Source: an uncultured Shinella sp.
GTDB taxonomy: Bacteria > Pseudomonadota > Alphaproteobacteria > Rhizobiales > Rhizobiaceae
Reading direction: 5' to 3'
DNA length: 10,368 nucleotides
NCBI GenBank assembly: GCA_946481465.1
Contig: CAMLOC010000060.1
Coordinates: 1 to 10,368, forward strand
The position numbers and the translations under genes are program-made. A model generated the notes under the pieces. That model was not told the DNA's origin and searched no databases. It worked only from the letters and a program-made list of their open reading frames with translations. Each line of letters opens with the position of its first letter. The first letter of the stretch is position 1. This document shows positions 1-6,862 of this stretch, piece by piece.

Positions 1-292
1 CGACGCGTCCCCATTTGCCGGCAACGGTAGCAAAGGAGGCGCGCACGGCCGCCGTGTCCGTCACGTCGGTCTCAAGGAACAGCGCCTCGCCGCCGGCGGC
101 TTCGATCTCGGCGGCGGTTTCCTTTCCGGCTGCGGCCTGAATGTCGAAGATCGCAACGCGCGCACCGGCTTGCGCGAACATGCGGGCGGCGGCGCGGCCC
201 ATTCCATTCGCCCCGCCGGTGATGATCGCCGTCCTGCCCTCGAGTCGTCCCGTTGCTGTCGTTCGTCCGACGACCTTCGACGCGATGTTCAT
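1..292 (-). CDS. SDR-family oxidoreductase, N-terminal part (cut by window edge)
   Basis: The first 97 residues of a short-chain dehydrogenase/reductase are visible; the rest, including the catalytic Tyr and Lys, lies beyond the left edge. After a 16-residue lead the protein runs RLEGRTAIITGGANGMG, the Rossmann glycine motif TGxxxGxG. It is followed by VAIFD, whose Asp at the end of beta-2 normally indicates NAD(H) rather than NADP(H), and by a TDVTD segment typical of the adenine pocket. The ATG at 292-290 has a GGGAGGG ribosome binding site (303-297) a few bases upstream. The gene follows the FadR-type regulator on the same strand after 89 bases, and its own promoter and operator-like palindrome lie in that gap. 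The substrate cannot be told from this fragment. Family assignment is firm; specific function is unknown. Confidence 0.9.
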   Translation of the reverse strand, partial: MNIASKVVGRTTATGRLEGRTAIITGGANGMGRAAARMFAQAGARVAIFDIQAAAGKETAAEIEAAGGEALFLETDVTDTAAVRASFATVAGKWGRV

Positions 293-312
293 GCGGCCCT
301 CCCAAATGGATC

Positions 313-335
313 ATTGGTCTGTTGTTAATACCAAT
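313..335. promoter_or_regulatory. Operator-like 23-bp palindrome in front of the edge SDR
   Basis: Perfect 6-bp arms ATTGGT (313-318) and ACCAAT (330-335) flank an 11-base centre. It overlaps the predicted -10 box and start point of the edge SDR promoter. A second copy with the same arm spacing and 17 of 23 identical positions lies at 1852-1874, in front of the other SDR. The regulator gene lying between the two sites is the obvious candidate to bind both. GntR/FadR-family dimers bind short palindromes of this kind; the assignment to this protein is inferred. Confidence 0.7.
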
Positions 336-356
336 GAATCACGACGCGCTTGTCAA
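328..356 (-). promoter_or_regulatory. Predicted sigma70-type promoter of the edge SDR
   Basis: On the minus strand a consensus -35 TTGACA (356-351) is followed by a 17-base spacer and a TGGTAT -10 (333-328). The -10 lies inside the 313-335 palindrome, so a bound repressor would block polymerase. The -35 sits within a second perfect inverted repeat, GCGCTTG-T-CAAGCGC (346-360). Initiation near 321 would give a leader of about 30 bases containing the GGGAGGG ribosome binding site. Confidence 0.5.
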
Positions 357-381
357 GCGCCAAATCCGGCGCCGACGGAAT

Positions 382-1086
382 TTAGGCGGCGTTGCGGGTC
401 ATCCGGCGGATCGCGGCCCAGAGTAGGGCATGCAGGCCGGCCATCGCGGCCTCGCAGGCCGCGGCATCTTCGGCTTCCAGAGCAGCGAGCAGGTTTTCGA
501 AGGATTTCAATGCCTCCGAGGCGGAGCCATCCGGCAGGGTGCCTTCGAAAGGCAGAAAGAGTTCGGCAAGGCCATCCTCGATGGCGCGGGCAAGCAGGGG
601 ATTTTGCGAGGCGTCGCCGAGGGCGAGCAGGAACAGGGCCTCGGCCTGCTTGCGCTGGGGAGCGGTCAGCGCTGAATGCATCATGTCCGTCGCCTGGCGC
701 AGGCGCTTGAGATCCCCCGTGCCACGCCGGGCGGCGGCGAGGCGGGCGGCGGCGAGCTGGTTGACGGTCAGAAACTCCACCACGCGCATGGCGGCGGCCG
801 GCGCGCGCGACATCCGGCGGCGCGCAAGCTGGGTCAGGCGGTCCTCATCGGTGACGAAGGCGCCGCCCTGGGCGCCGCGGCGCACCGTGATGTACTGGTT
901 GGTTTCAAGCACGCGCAGGGCTTCGCGCAGTGTCACGCGGCTGATGCCGAACTTGTCGGAAAGCTGCCTTTCGGCCGGCAGGCGCTCGGCGGGCAAGAGC
1001 AGCCCGGCATGAATCTGCCGGCGCAGCAGATCGACGGCAAGCCCGTGGGCCGCTTGCGGCTCGACCGGTCTCAGTCCCCAGAGCAC
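382..1086 (-). CDS. GntR/FadR-family transcriptional regulator
   Basis: A 234-residue regulator with an N-terminal winged helix-turn-helix (about 17-80) and a helical FCD-type effector domain (about 95-230). The HTH is the classic GntR signature, LPAERQLSDKFGISRVTLREA spread over residues 36-56, with the wing at RRGAQGG (69-75). In the effector domain the segment EALFLLALGDASQNPLL (149-165) aligns with the usual D-x2-F-H...ASGNPLL helix, but the metal-binding Asp is Glu149 and the His is Leu153. The next ligand His appears to be Phe196, so the metal site looks lost. The start is a GTG three bases after the upstream SDR stop with no clear ribosome binding site, suggesting translational coupling. 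It probably controls both flanking SDR genes through the two matching palindromes. The effector is unknown. Confidence 0.9.
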   Translation of the reverse strand: MLWGLRPVEPQAAHGLAVDLLRRQIHAGLLLPAERLPAERQLSDKFGISRVTLREALRVLETNQYITVRRGAQGGAFVTDEDRLTQLARRRMSRAPAAAMRVVEFLTVNQLAAARLAAARRGTGDLKRLRQATDMMHSALTAPQRKQAEALFLLALGDASQNPLLARAIEDGLAELFLPFEGTLPDGSASEALKSFENLLAALEAEDAAACEAAMAGLHALLWAAIRRMTRNAA

Positions 1087-1089
1087 GGG

Positions 1090-1854
1090 TCAGACCGCCG
1101 TGAACGTGTTGTCGACGAAAAGCTCCGCGCCGTTGACGAAGCTCGACGCATCCGAGGCCAGAAACAGCGCGACCTCGGCGACCTCCTCCGGCTCGCAGAT
1201 GCGGCCCTGCATGGCATTGACGTCATTTTCCGACGCAAAGACCCCGTAGCTGCGCAATTGTTCGATCTCATGCTCACCATGCTGGGTGCGGACAAAACTC
1301 GGGCAGATCAGGTTGGACCGGATCCCCTGGTCTCGATACTCGACCGCCAATGCGCGGGCAAGTTGATGCATGGCGGATTTCGACGCGCAATAGAGCGCTT
1401 CCAGGTGCGTCGCCGCACGCACGCCGGTCGTCGAGGTGAAGATCAGCACGCCCTTGCCGCGTTCCAGCATCTCCGGCAGCACGAGCCGCGACATCAGGAA
1501 GGCCGACTTGGCATTGTTGTCCATCAGTTCGTCCCATTCCTCCAGCGTGCATTCGAGGAAGGGCTTCACGATGATGATGCCGGCATGGTTGAACAGGATA
1601 TCGACCTGGCCAAAGGCTTCCCGCGCGGCAAGGTAGGCGCGCTCGGCCTCGTCCGGTCTGGAAACGTCGGCCTGCACGAAGCGCACGTCGAGATTGCGCG
1701 CGGAAAGCCTGGCGATCAAAAGCTCGGCCGCGACCGCGTCTCGGTCGGCGATCATCACCCGTGCGCCCTCTTCCGCAAACAGCGTCGCGCTTGCCGCTCC
1801 GGCGCCCTTGGCGCCACCCGTAATGAGGACCGACTTTTTTGACAGGCGTTTCAT
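1090..1854 (-). CDS. SDR-family NAD(P)-dependent oxidoreductase
   Basis: A complete 254-residue classical short-chain dehydrogenase/reductase. Visible are the cofactor motif TGGAKGAG (12-19), Asp37 after beta-2 (NAD preference), an NHAG segment (89-92, the usual NNAG), Asn in MDNN (111-114), Ser141, and catalytic Tyr155 with Lys159 in YCASK. The C-terminal PEEVAEVALFLASD and NGAELFVD segments are typical of the family. Such enzymes oxidise or reduce a hydroxyl/carbonyl on small metabolites; in sugar-acid pathways they often oxidise a keto-deoxy acid, but nothing here fixes the substrate. It is the first gene of an operon with the FadR-type regulator. The ATG at 1854-1852 lies inside an operator-like palindrome and has no ribosome binding site; the nearest upstream in-frame stop is ten codons away with no ATG, GTG or TTG between. 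A leaderless message is plausible. Confidence 0.93.
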   Translation of the reverse strand: MKRLSKKSVLITGGAKGAGAASATLFAEEGARVMIADRDAVAAELLIARLSARNLDVRFVQADVSRPDEAERAYLAAREAFGQVDILFNHAGIIIVKPFLECTLEEWDELMDNNAKSAFLMSRLVLPEMLERGKGVLIFTSTTGVRAATHLEALYCASKSAMHQLARALAVEYRDQGIRSNLICPSFVRTQHGEHEIEQLRSYGVFASENDVNAMQGRICEPEEVAEVALFLASDASSFVNGAELFVDNTFTAV

Positions 1855-1874
1855 GGTATAAGGAATAGACCAAT
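1852..1874. promoter_or_regulatory. Operator-like 23-bp palindrome covering the SDR start codon
   Basis: On the minus strand this reads ATTGGT, an 11-base centre, then ACCATG. It matches the 313-335 palindrome at 17 of 23 positions, including the run ATTGGTCT and the run ATACCA. The last three bases are the SDR start codon, which explains the loss of perfect symmetry at that end. It is the probable second binding site of the FadR-type regulator encoded just downstream, implying autoregulation of the SDR-regulator operon. Confidence 0.65.
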
Positions 1875-1890
1875 CAAGTCGCTATGTCCA
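1862..1890 (-). promoter_or_regulatory. Predicted promoter of the SDR-regulator operon, possibly leaderless
   Basis: On the minus strand a -35 TGGACA (1890-1885, five of six consensus bases) is followed by a 17-base spacer and a weak -10 TATTCC (1867-1862) inside the palindrome. The expected transcription start, about seven bases after the -10, falls at or next to the ATG of the SDR. The weak -10 makes this tentative. Confidence 0.35.
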
Positions 1891-1951
1891 GCCAACTACC
1901 GCCGGTCGGGGCGACGCCGTTCAAGGGATATGGCGCCGGCACCAGGACGGA

Positions 1952-2845
1952 TTATACGAGGCAATTCATCTCTGTCAGCGTATCGCTGACACATTCGACA
2001 AGCGCGCGGGCAGGCAGCGACAGCGGGCCTGATCGATGAACGATAAAGATCGCCACCGGTTCGACGGGAGGAAACGTCTCCAGAAGCTTCAGGCGACCGG
2101 ACTGGATGCTGCTTTCGATCATCGGCGTAGAGAGAATGCCGACGCCGGTTCCCGCCTCGATCATCTGAGCCTGTACCGCGACGCTTGAGCAGATATCCAG
2201 ATGGGCCGGCTGGGCACCTTCCGAAGCAAACCAGCGCACGACCTGCCGATAGCCTATCGTGCCTGGCTGGTTGCTGATGATCCGCGTCTTGACGAGGCTG
2301 CCGGGCGTCACAGGGGTCGCAAGTTCGAACGTCGAGGACGCAACCCAGGATGTCGGCTGCGAGCCGAGGTAAACATAGGTAAACCCTTCGACCTCGCGCG
2401 GCTCGACAAGGAAAGCCAGATCGATCTGGCTGTTATGCAGCGACGGCTCGATCGAGGAGCTCGTGGCAATAGTGAATTCCGGATGCACATCGGGATAGCT
2501 GCGATGCAGCCTGTCGACAATCTGCGGCAGGCAGGCAAGAGCGAGCCCTTCGGCAAAGCCAACCTTAACGTTTCCCGCCACGTTTGCCGAGGCGGCCGAA
2601 CCGAGCGCATCAACAGCGTCCAGCACGTCCCGCGCATTGCGCAACAGCTCGCGCGCTTTCTGTGTCATCCGGAGTTTGCGTCCGGATCGCTCGAACAGTT
2701 TGTCGCCTATTGCGCTCTCGAATTCCCTGAGGCGCAGCGAAACCGCCGGCTGGGAAAGCGCCAGCCTGTCTGCCGCCTTCTGCACGGAGCCGAGGGTTGC
2801 AATCCAGTAAAAGGCTTCGATCTGTTGAACGGTGGGGCGAACCAT
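1952..2845 (-). CDS. LysR-family transcriptional regulator
   Basis: A 297-residue protein, the normal LysR length. The N-terminal winged HTH (about 3-62) shows the LysR pattern: TVQQIEAFYWIATLGSVQKAA, LSQPAVSLRLREFE and LFERSGRKLRMT. The periplasmic-binding-like effector domain (about 92-295) starts at NVKVGFAEGLA. It is transcribed away from the enolase-superfamily/TRAP operon, with about 90 bases between the start codons. That is the standard arrangement in which a LysR protein activates the divergent operon in response to its substrate and represses itself, so it most likely controls import and first-step catabolism of the TRAP substrate. ATG at 2845-2843; the ribosome binding site is weak (AAGAAA). 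The coinducer cannot be predicted. Confidence 0.93.
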   Translation of the reverse strand: MVRPTVQQIEAFYWIATLGSVQKAADRLALSQPAVSLRLREFESAIGDKLFERSGRKLRMTQKARELLRNARDVLDAVDALGSAASANVAGNVKVGFAEGLALACLPQIVDRLHRSYPDVHPEFTIATSSSIEPSLHNSQIDLAFLVEPREVEGFTYVYLGSQPTSWVASSTFELATPVTPGSLVKTRIISNQPGTIGYRQVVRWFASEGAQPAHLDICSSVAVQAQMIEAGTGVGILSTPMIESSIQSGRLKLLETFPPVEPVAIFIVHRSGPLSLPARALVECVSDTLTEMNCLV

Positions 2846-2858
2846 TTGGATTTCTTAT

Positions 2859-2890
2859 ATCAAAAGCACCAAAAATCAAATTAGACCAAG
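2859..2890. promoter_or_regulatory. Tandem A-rich repeats in the LysR/enolase divergent region
   Basis: The divergent gap has two imperfect, directly repeated units: ATCAAA at 2859-2864 and again at 2875-2880, each followed by ACCAA (2868-2872 and 2885-2889). The region is markedly A-rich against its surroundings. These are candidate contact points for the LysR protein or promoter elements; no convincing T-N11-A dyad or consensus promoter was found, so the assignment is tentative. Confidence 0.3.
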
Positions 2891-2937
2891 CTATGCAAAT
2901 GTATTACTCCACGCTTCAAACGGGAGATTTGCAGACA

Positions 2938-4083
2938 GTGGCCAGTATCATCAAAGCCATAGAGGCTTTTACCCTAACCTGTGACATGCAGGAGCCGGTA
3001 GGCAACGCCCGTGGGACGTTCGCCACGCGTACAGCGCTGCTGGTCCGTCTCCTCACGGAGGACGGCCATGTCGGCTGGGGAGAAAGCTGGGCCTACCCCG
3101 ATGCGGTCGGCCAGATCATCCGCTCGCGGCTCGGCCCGGCGCTGATTGGCGCTGACGTAACCCTGCCTGGCGCGGCCATCGACCGCCTGTTCGGTTTCGC
3201 AGTGCAGGATCGTCGTGGCCTTCATCACATGGCGATCAGCGCACTCGACATCGCGGTCTGGGACGCCTTCGGCCGGGTTACCGGGCGCCCGATCCACGCG
3301 CTCCTCGGCGGGGCGCGGCGCGAGCGCGTGCCGGCCTATGCAAGCGGCCCGTTGCTGCTTCCCAACAACCCCTATGCGAACCTGGAAAGCGCGCTGGCGA
3401 GCTACGTGAAACAGGGTTTCCGTGCCTACAAGCTGCGCATCGGCATCGACAGGGAAAGCGACCTCGCGGCGCTACGCAAGGCGCGTGAGATCATCGGCCC
3501 CGACGCAATGCTGATGGCCGACATGAACGAAGCGAGCACTGTCAAGGAAGCCGTCGCCATTGTGGAGGCCGCGCGGGAGATCGGGCTATCCTGGCTTGAA
3601 GAACCTGTTCCGCACGACAATTTCCCTGCCTATGCACAGCTTGCCCGGCAATTGCCGGTTCCGCTTTCCGGCGGTGAATCGCTTTACGGTTTGGCCGCCT
3701 TCCGGGATGTCCTCGTTCAGGGCGGGCTTGAAATCGTCCAGCCCGATCTGGCGCTGTGCGGCGGATTCGGCGAGGCGCGCAAGATCGCCGCGCTGGCCGA
3801 AGCCTTTGGAGTTCCGACCGTCCCTCATGTCTGGGGCGCGGGAGTCAACTATCTCGCTGCGTTGCATTTTACGTCGACCCTGCCTGCCCAGCGGGTCGGG
3901 CGCTTCACATTCCCGCTGCATGAAGTCGACGTCGGCTACAATCCGCTACGATCCTGCATGGTCGATATCGATCTCGATGCCGACGGAAAGCTGGCGGTGC
4001 CCCAGGGACCTGGCCTTGGCGTGGATATCCAGGTGTCTCAATTCGAGGCGTTCATTGTCGATCGCTGGACGATCGGCTCTTAA
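2938..4083 (+). CDS. Enolase-superfamily enzyme, mandelate racemase subgroup (probable acid-sugar dehydratase or racemase)
   Basis: From the GTG at 2938 the protein has 381 residues: an N-terminal capping domain (about 5-130) and a TIM barrel (about 135-360). Metal ligands are Asp195 (MADMNE), Glu221 (WLEEP) and Glu247 (GGES). The His-Asp dyad is His297 (VPH) and Asp270 (VQPD), the same numbers as in mandelate racemase. The barrel strand-2 motif is KLR (165-167) rather than KxK, so the second-lysine base is an arginine. Members of this superfamily abstract the proton alpha to a carboxylate; His297 alone would favour beta-elimination from an acid sugar over racemisation (inference). GTG 2938 has GGGAG 11 bases upstream, and the conserved fold starts right after it; upstream in-frame ATGs at 2893 and 2899 lack ribosome binding sites. 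It heads the TRAP operon, so its substrate is probably the imported one. Confidence 0.88.
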   Translation: MASIIKAIEAFTLTCDMQEPVGNARGTFATRTALLVRLLTEDGHVGWGESWAYPDAVGQIIRSRLGPALIGADVTLPGAAIDRLFGFAVQDRRGLHHMAISALDIAVWDAFGRVTGRPIHALLGGARRERVPAYASGPLLLPNNPYANLESALASYVKQGFRAYKLRIGIDRESDLAALRKAREIIGPDAMLMADMNEASTVKEAVAIVEAAREIGLSWLEEPVPHDNFPAYAQLARQLPVPLSGGESLYGLAAFRDVLVQGGLEIVQPDLALCGGFGEARKIAALAEAFGVPTVPHVWGAGVNYLAALHFTSTLPAQRVGRFTFPLHEVDVGYNPLRSCMVDIDLDADGKLAVPQGPGLGVDIQVSQFEAFIVDRWTIGS

Positions 4084-4101
4084 AAAACGGGAGGATCTCA
4101 C

Positions 4102-5070
4102 ATGAAGAAACAGCTTATCGGATCGGTGTTCGCGCTTATCCTTGGCGCCGGACTGGCACAGGCCCAGACGGTCCTCAATCTTGGCTTTATCGGCGGCCCT
4201 GCAGCACCGGAATCCATTGGCCTTGGCCAGTTTGCCGAAGAGATCGCGGAACGCACGGAAGGTCGCTACAAGATCCAGTTGCACGGCGCCGGCGCACTGG
4301 GTGGCGACCGCGATGTCGTTGAGGGCGTGCAGTTCGGCACGGTGGACATGACGATTTCCTCGACTGCGGTCGTTGCGAACTTCGCTCCGGAATTCGCCGT
4401 GTTCGACGTGCCCTTCCTGTTTCGCGACTTCAATCACGCCCAGGCGGTTTTTGATGGTCCGGTCGGGCAGGAAATTCTCGCTAGCTTGCCGGATGCAGGC
4501 TTTGTCGGCCTTGCTGCCGGCGGCATCGGGTTCCGTCAGTTGACGAACAACGTTCGTCCCGTAACCAGCGTGGCGGATGTTGCGGGCCTCAAAATCCGAA
4601 CCCAGCAGAACGACCTCCACCTGCAGGCATGGGAAGCCCTCGGCGCATTGCCGACGCCGATGGCCGTCACCGAGGTTTATTCGGCCCTCCAGCAGGGCGT
4701 CGTGGACGGACAGGAAAACCCGATCGGCGCGATCCTCAACAATCGCTTCGGTGAAGTTCAGAAATACATGAGCATCACCGACCATGCATTCACACCGGTC
4801 GTCATTCTGATCAATCCCGGCGTCTATGACGGTCTTAGCGATACCGACAAACAGATCTTCCGGGAGGCCGCGGTACACGCAATGGCCCGCACAAAGGCCG
4901 AAGTCGAAAAGATCCAGCAAACCGGGCTCGACGATCTGCGCAAGCTCGGTGTCGAGATATTGACCGAAGTCGATGGCCAGAGCTTCCGCGACAAGCTTGA
5001 GCCGACCTTCGCCAAACTGGCGGAACGCTTTGGCGCGCGCCTCGACGCCATTCGCAGTGTCGGGCAATGA
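4102..5070 (+). CDS. dctP: TRAP transporter substrate-binding protein, DctP family
   Basis: A 322-residue periplasmic solute receptor with a clear Sec signal peptide: MKK, a hydrophobic core, and probable cleavage after AQA at residue 21. The mature protein has the DctP hallmarks: Arg145 in GFRQLT, Arg166 in KIRTQQN (the residue that in this family pairs with the ligand carboxylate), the PTPMAVTEVYSALQQGVVDGQENP stretch in two runs over 184-207, and Asn206. It therefore binds an organic acid and passes it to the membrane subunits; which acid cannot be read from the sequence. A GGGAGG ribosome binding site (4089-4094) lies seven bases before the ATG, 18 bases after the enolase-superfamily gene. 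Its stop overlaps the start of the next gene (ATGA). The symbol is used for the family only; the substrate need not be a C4-dicarboxylate. Confidence 0.95.
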   Translation: MKKQLIGSVFALILGAGLAQAQTVLNLGFIGGPAAPESIGLGQFAEEIAERTEGRYKIQLHGAGALGGDRDVVEGVQFGTVDMTISSTAVVANFAPEFAVFDVPFLFRDFNHAQAVFDGPVGQEILASLPDAGFVGLAAGGIGFRQLTNNVRPVTSVADVAGLKIRTQQNDLHLQAWEALGALPTPMAVTEVYSALQQGVVDGQENPIGAILNNRFGEVQKYMSITDHAFTPVVILINPGVYDGLSDTDKQIFREAAVHAMARTKAEVEKIQQTGLDDLRKLGVEILTEVDGQSFRDKLEPTFAKLAERFGARLDAIRSVGQ

Positions 5071-5576
5071 CCGCGCCGCGCCTGCAACAACTGTTTCTCG
5101 AGGGAGAGCGCCGGCTGAACAGGCTGGTGCTCGCCCTGGCGGCTCTCATGCTGGCTGTCGCGGCCGGCGCGGGCCTGTTTCAGGTCTTCAGCCGATTCGT
5201 CCTGAAATTGCCCGCTCATTGGTCGGAGCCGACCATCAAGATGACGCTGATCTGGATGGTCTATCTTGGGCTTATGGCCGGTGCGCGCACCGGCACGATG
5301 ATTGCGGTCGACTTCCTGATTGAGAGAGCATCTGGCCGCCTGCGCTCGATCATGGACCTGCTGGTCCTGACATCAATGCTCATCGTGTTCCTGCTCCTGC
5401 TCTATTACGGGTGGCGCGCCGTCTACATGGTCAGAAATCAGACCATAGCCGGCCTTGGCCTTTCGGCAGCCTGGGTTTACTCGGCCATCCCAATAGGCGC
5501 AGGTTTCGCAGCACTTGCGGCCATTGCGCACTTCATCGACCCCCACAAAAAAACAGACAGCGCCGAAGCGCTTTGA
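5067..5576 (+). CDS. dctQ: TRAP transporter small membrane subunit, DctQ family
   Basis: A 169-residue inner-membrane protein with four predicted transmembrane helices at about 19-40, 56-74, 95-117 and 134-156, the standard DctQ topology. The family's conserved W-x-E turn after helix 1 is present (WSE, 52-54), as is AGARTG-TMIAVDFL after helix 2. It supports the large DctM subunit in Na+- or H+-driven uptake of the acid delivered by the binding protein. The start overlaps the dctP stop by four bases (ATGA), indicating translational coupling. The C-terminus is a short charged cytoplasmic tail (PHKKTDSAEAL). Confidence 0.95.
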   Translation: MTAPRLQQLFLEGERRLNRLVLALAALMLAVAAGAGLFQVFSRFVLKLPAHWSEPTIKMTLIWMVYLGLMAGARTGTMIAVDFLIERASGRLRSIMDLLVLTSMLIVFLLLLYYGWRAVYMVRNQTIAGLGLSAAWVYSAIPIGAGFAALAAIAHFIDPHKKTDSAEAL

Positions 5577-5588
5577 TCCGAGGGCGTC

Positions 5589-6851
5589 ATGCTACCTTTG
5601 ATGATATCGACGATGACGCTGTTCATGCTCATCGGCATCCCCGTTGCCGTCGCGATCGGGCTGTCCAGCCTGCTCGGCATTGGCGTGTTTACCAGCCTTC
5701 CCATGGTGTTGTTCCCGCAGCAGGCATTTGTCGCGCTGGACAAGTTTCCACTTGCGGCAATCCCGTTCTTCATCTTCGCGGGAAACCTCATGGCGGCAGG
5801 CGGCATCTCGCGCCGCTTGGTCGCGCTGGTCGAAAGCTGCGTTCATTCGATACGCGGCGGCATTCTGCTGACCTGCATCTTCACGGCGTTGATCTTCGGC
5901 GCCGTCTCCGGCTCAAGCGTCGCGACCACACTGGCGATCGGCGCCGTCCTGATCCCGGCAATGGTGAAGCGAGGCTATCCGGTCGGTTTTGCCGCTGCCT
6001 TGCAGGCCACTGCCGCCGAACTCTCCGTCCTTGTGCCCCCGTCCATCCCGATGATCATCTACGGCCTGTCGGCAAACGTCTCGGTGGGCGACCTCTTTCT
6101 TGCCGGTATCGGCCCAGGCATTCTGGTGGCCATAGCACTCACCATCTTCGTGCTGGTTTATACCCGCTGGAAGGGTTTCGTCGAAGTGAAATCATCGACG
6201 CGCCCACCGTTTCTGCCCGCGCTGCGGAGTGCGAGCCTTGCCCTTCTCATGCCATTGATCGTCCTTGGCGGCATCTATGGCGGCGTCTTTACGCCCACGG
6301 AAGCATCCGTGGTCGCTATCGGCTACTCGCTTGTCGTGTCGCTGATCTACCGCGAGCTTGACCTGCGCGGCTTCGGCGAGGTGATAAAGAAATCGGCGAT
6401 ATCGGCATCGATCGTCATGTTTATCGTATCGATGGCCGGCGTCTTCTCTTTCGTGCTGACACGGGCGGGCGTACCGGCAGCGATCGGCGCCTGGATCGTC
6501 GAGACCTTCACCACGCCATTCGGCTTCCTGATCGCGGTGAATGTCTTCCTGTTCATCATGGGTATGTTTGTCGAAACCTCCGCATCGATCGTCGTTCTCG
6601 CCCCGATTCTGGCGCCCGTTGCCGAGCACTACGGCATCGATCCGGTCCATTTCGGCATGATCATGATCTTCAATCTGGCATTGGGCATGATAACCCCGCC
6701 GCTGGGGGTGAACCTGTTTGCTGCCTGCGCGGTTGCCAATATCGGGATCGAGAAGATGATTCCCTATCTCGTGCCACTGGTCTGCGTCATCCTCGTCTGC
6801 CTGGCTTTCGTAACCTTCGTTCCCGCAATCTCGCTGCTCTTTCTGAACTGA
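5589..6851 (+). CDS. dctM: TRAP transporter large membrane subunit, DctM family
   Basis: A 420-residue, almost entirely hydrophobic protein with about 12 transmembrane segments, the usual length for the ion-coupled transport subunit. Conserved segments are visible: PLAAIPFFIFAGNLMAAGG near residue 60, SGSSVATTLAIG near 105-120, VPPSIPMIIYG near 150-165, a second repeat with ETSASIVVLAPILAPV, and ITPPLGVNLF near the C-terminus. It completes a three-part TRAP system with the two preceding genes. The ATG follows GAGGG by a few bases, 12 bases after the dctQ stop. It is the last gene of the operon; the next gene is on the opposite strand and converges on it. Confidence 0.96.
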   Translation: MLPLMISTMTLFMLIGIPVAVAIGLSSLLGIGVFTSLPMVLFPQQAFVALDKFPLAAIPFFIFAGNLMAAGGISRRLVALVESCVHSIRGGILLTCIFTALIFGAVSGSSVATTLAIGAVLIPAMVKRGYPVGFAAALQATAAELSVLVPPSIPMIIYGLSANVSVGDLFLAGIGPGILVAIALTIFVLVYTRWKGFVEVKSSTRPPFLPALRSASLALLMPLIVLGGIYGGVFTPTEASVVAIGYSLVVSLIYRELDLRGFGEVIKKSAISASIVMFIVSMAGVFSFVLTRAGVPAAIGAWIVETFTTPFGFLIAVNVFLFIMGMFVETSASIVVLAPILAPVAEHYGIDPVHFGMIMIFNLALGMITPPLGVNLFAACAVANIGIEKMIPYLVPLVCVILVCLAFVTFVPAISLLFLN

Positions 6852-6862
6852 CAGGCGCCGAC

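Noticed and set aside
676..1842. 388-codon plus-strand frame opposite the regulator and SDR
   Set aside because: Spans two real minus-strand genes in antisense; composition is a high-GC shadow without family motifs.
1921..1945. GC-rich near-palindrome TGGCGCCGGCACCA after the lysR stop
   Set aside because: No loop or T-run, so it is not a credible terminator; short GCCGGC-centred symmetry is common in such GC-rich DNA.
2882..2889. TAGACCAA, matching one half of the FadR-type palindromes, in the lysR/enolase gap
   Set aside because: Only a single half-site; no second arm at the right spacing, so chance is likely.
2797..2937. Upstream extension of the enolase-superfamily gene to the ATG at 2797
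   Set aside because: It would overlap the divergent lysR start and add residues unlike the family; GTG 2938 with GGGAG upstream starts exactly at the conserved fold.
3946..5067. 373-codon minus-strand frame opposite dctP
   Set aside because: No recognisable domain; it is antisense to a clear TRAP binding protein with signal peptide and ribosome binding site.
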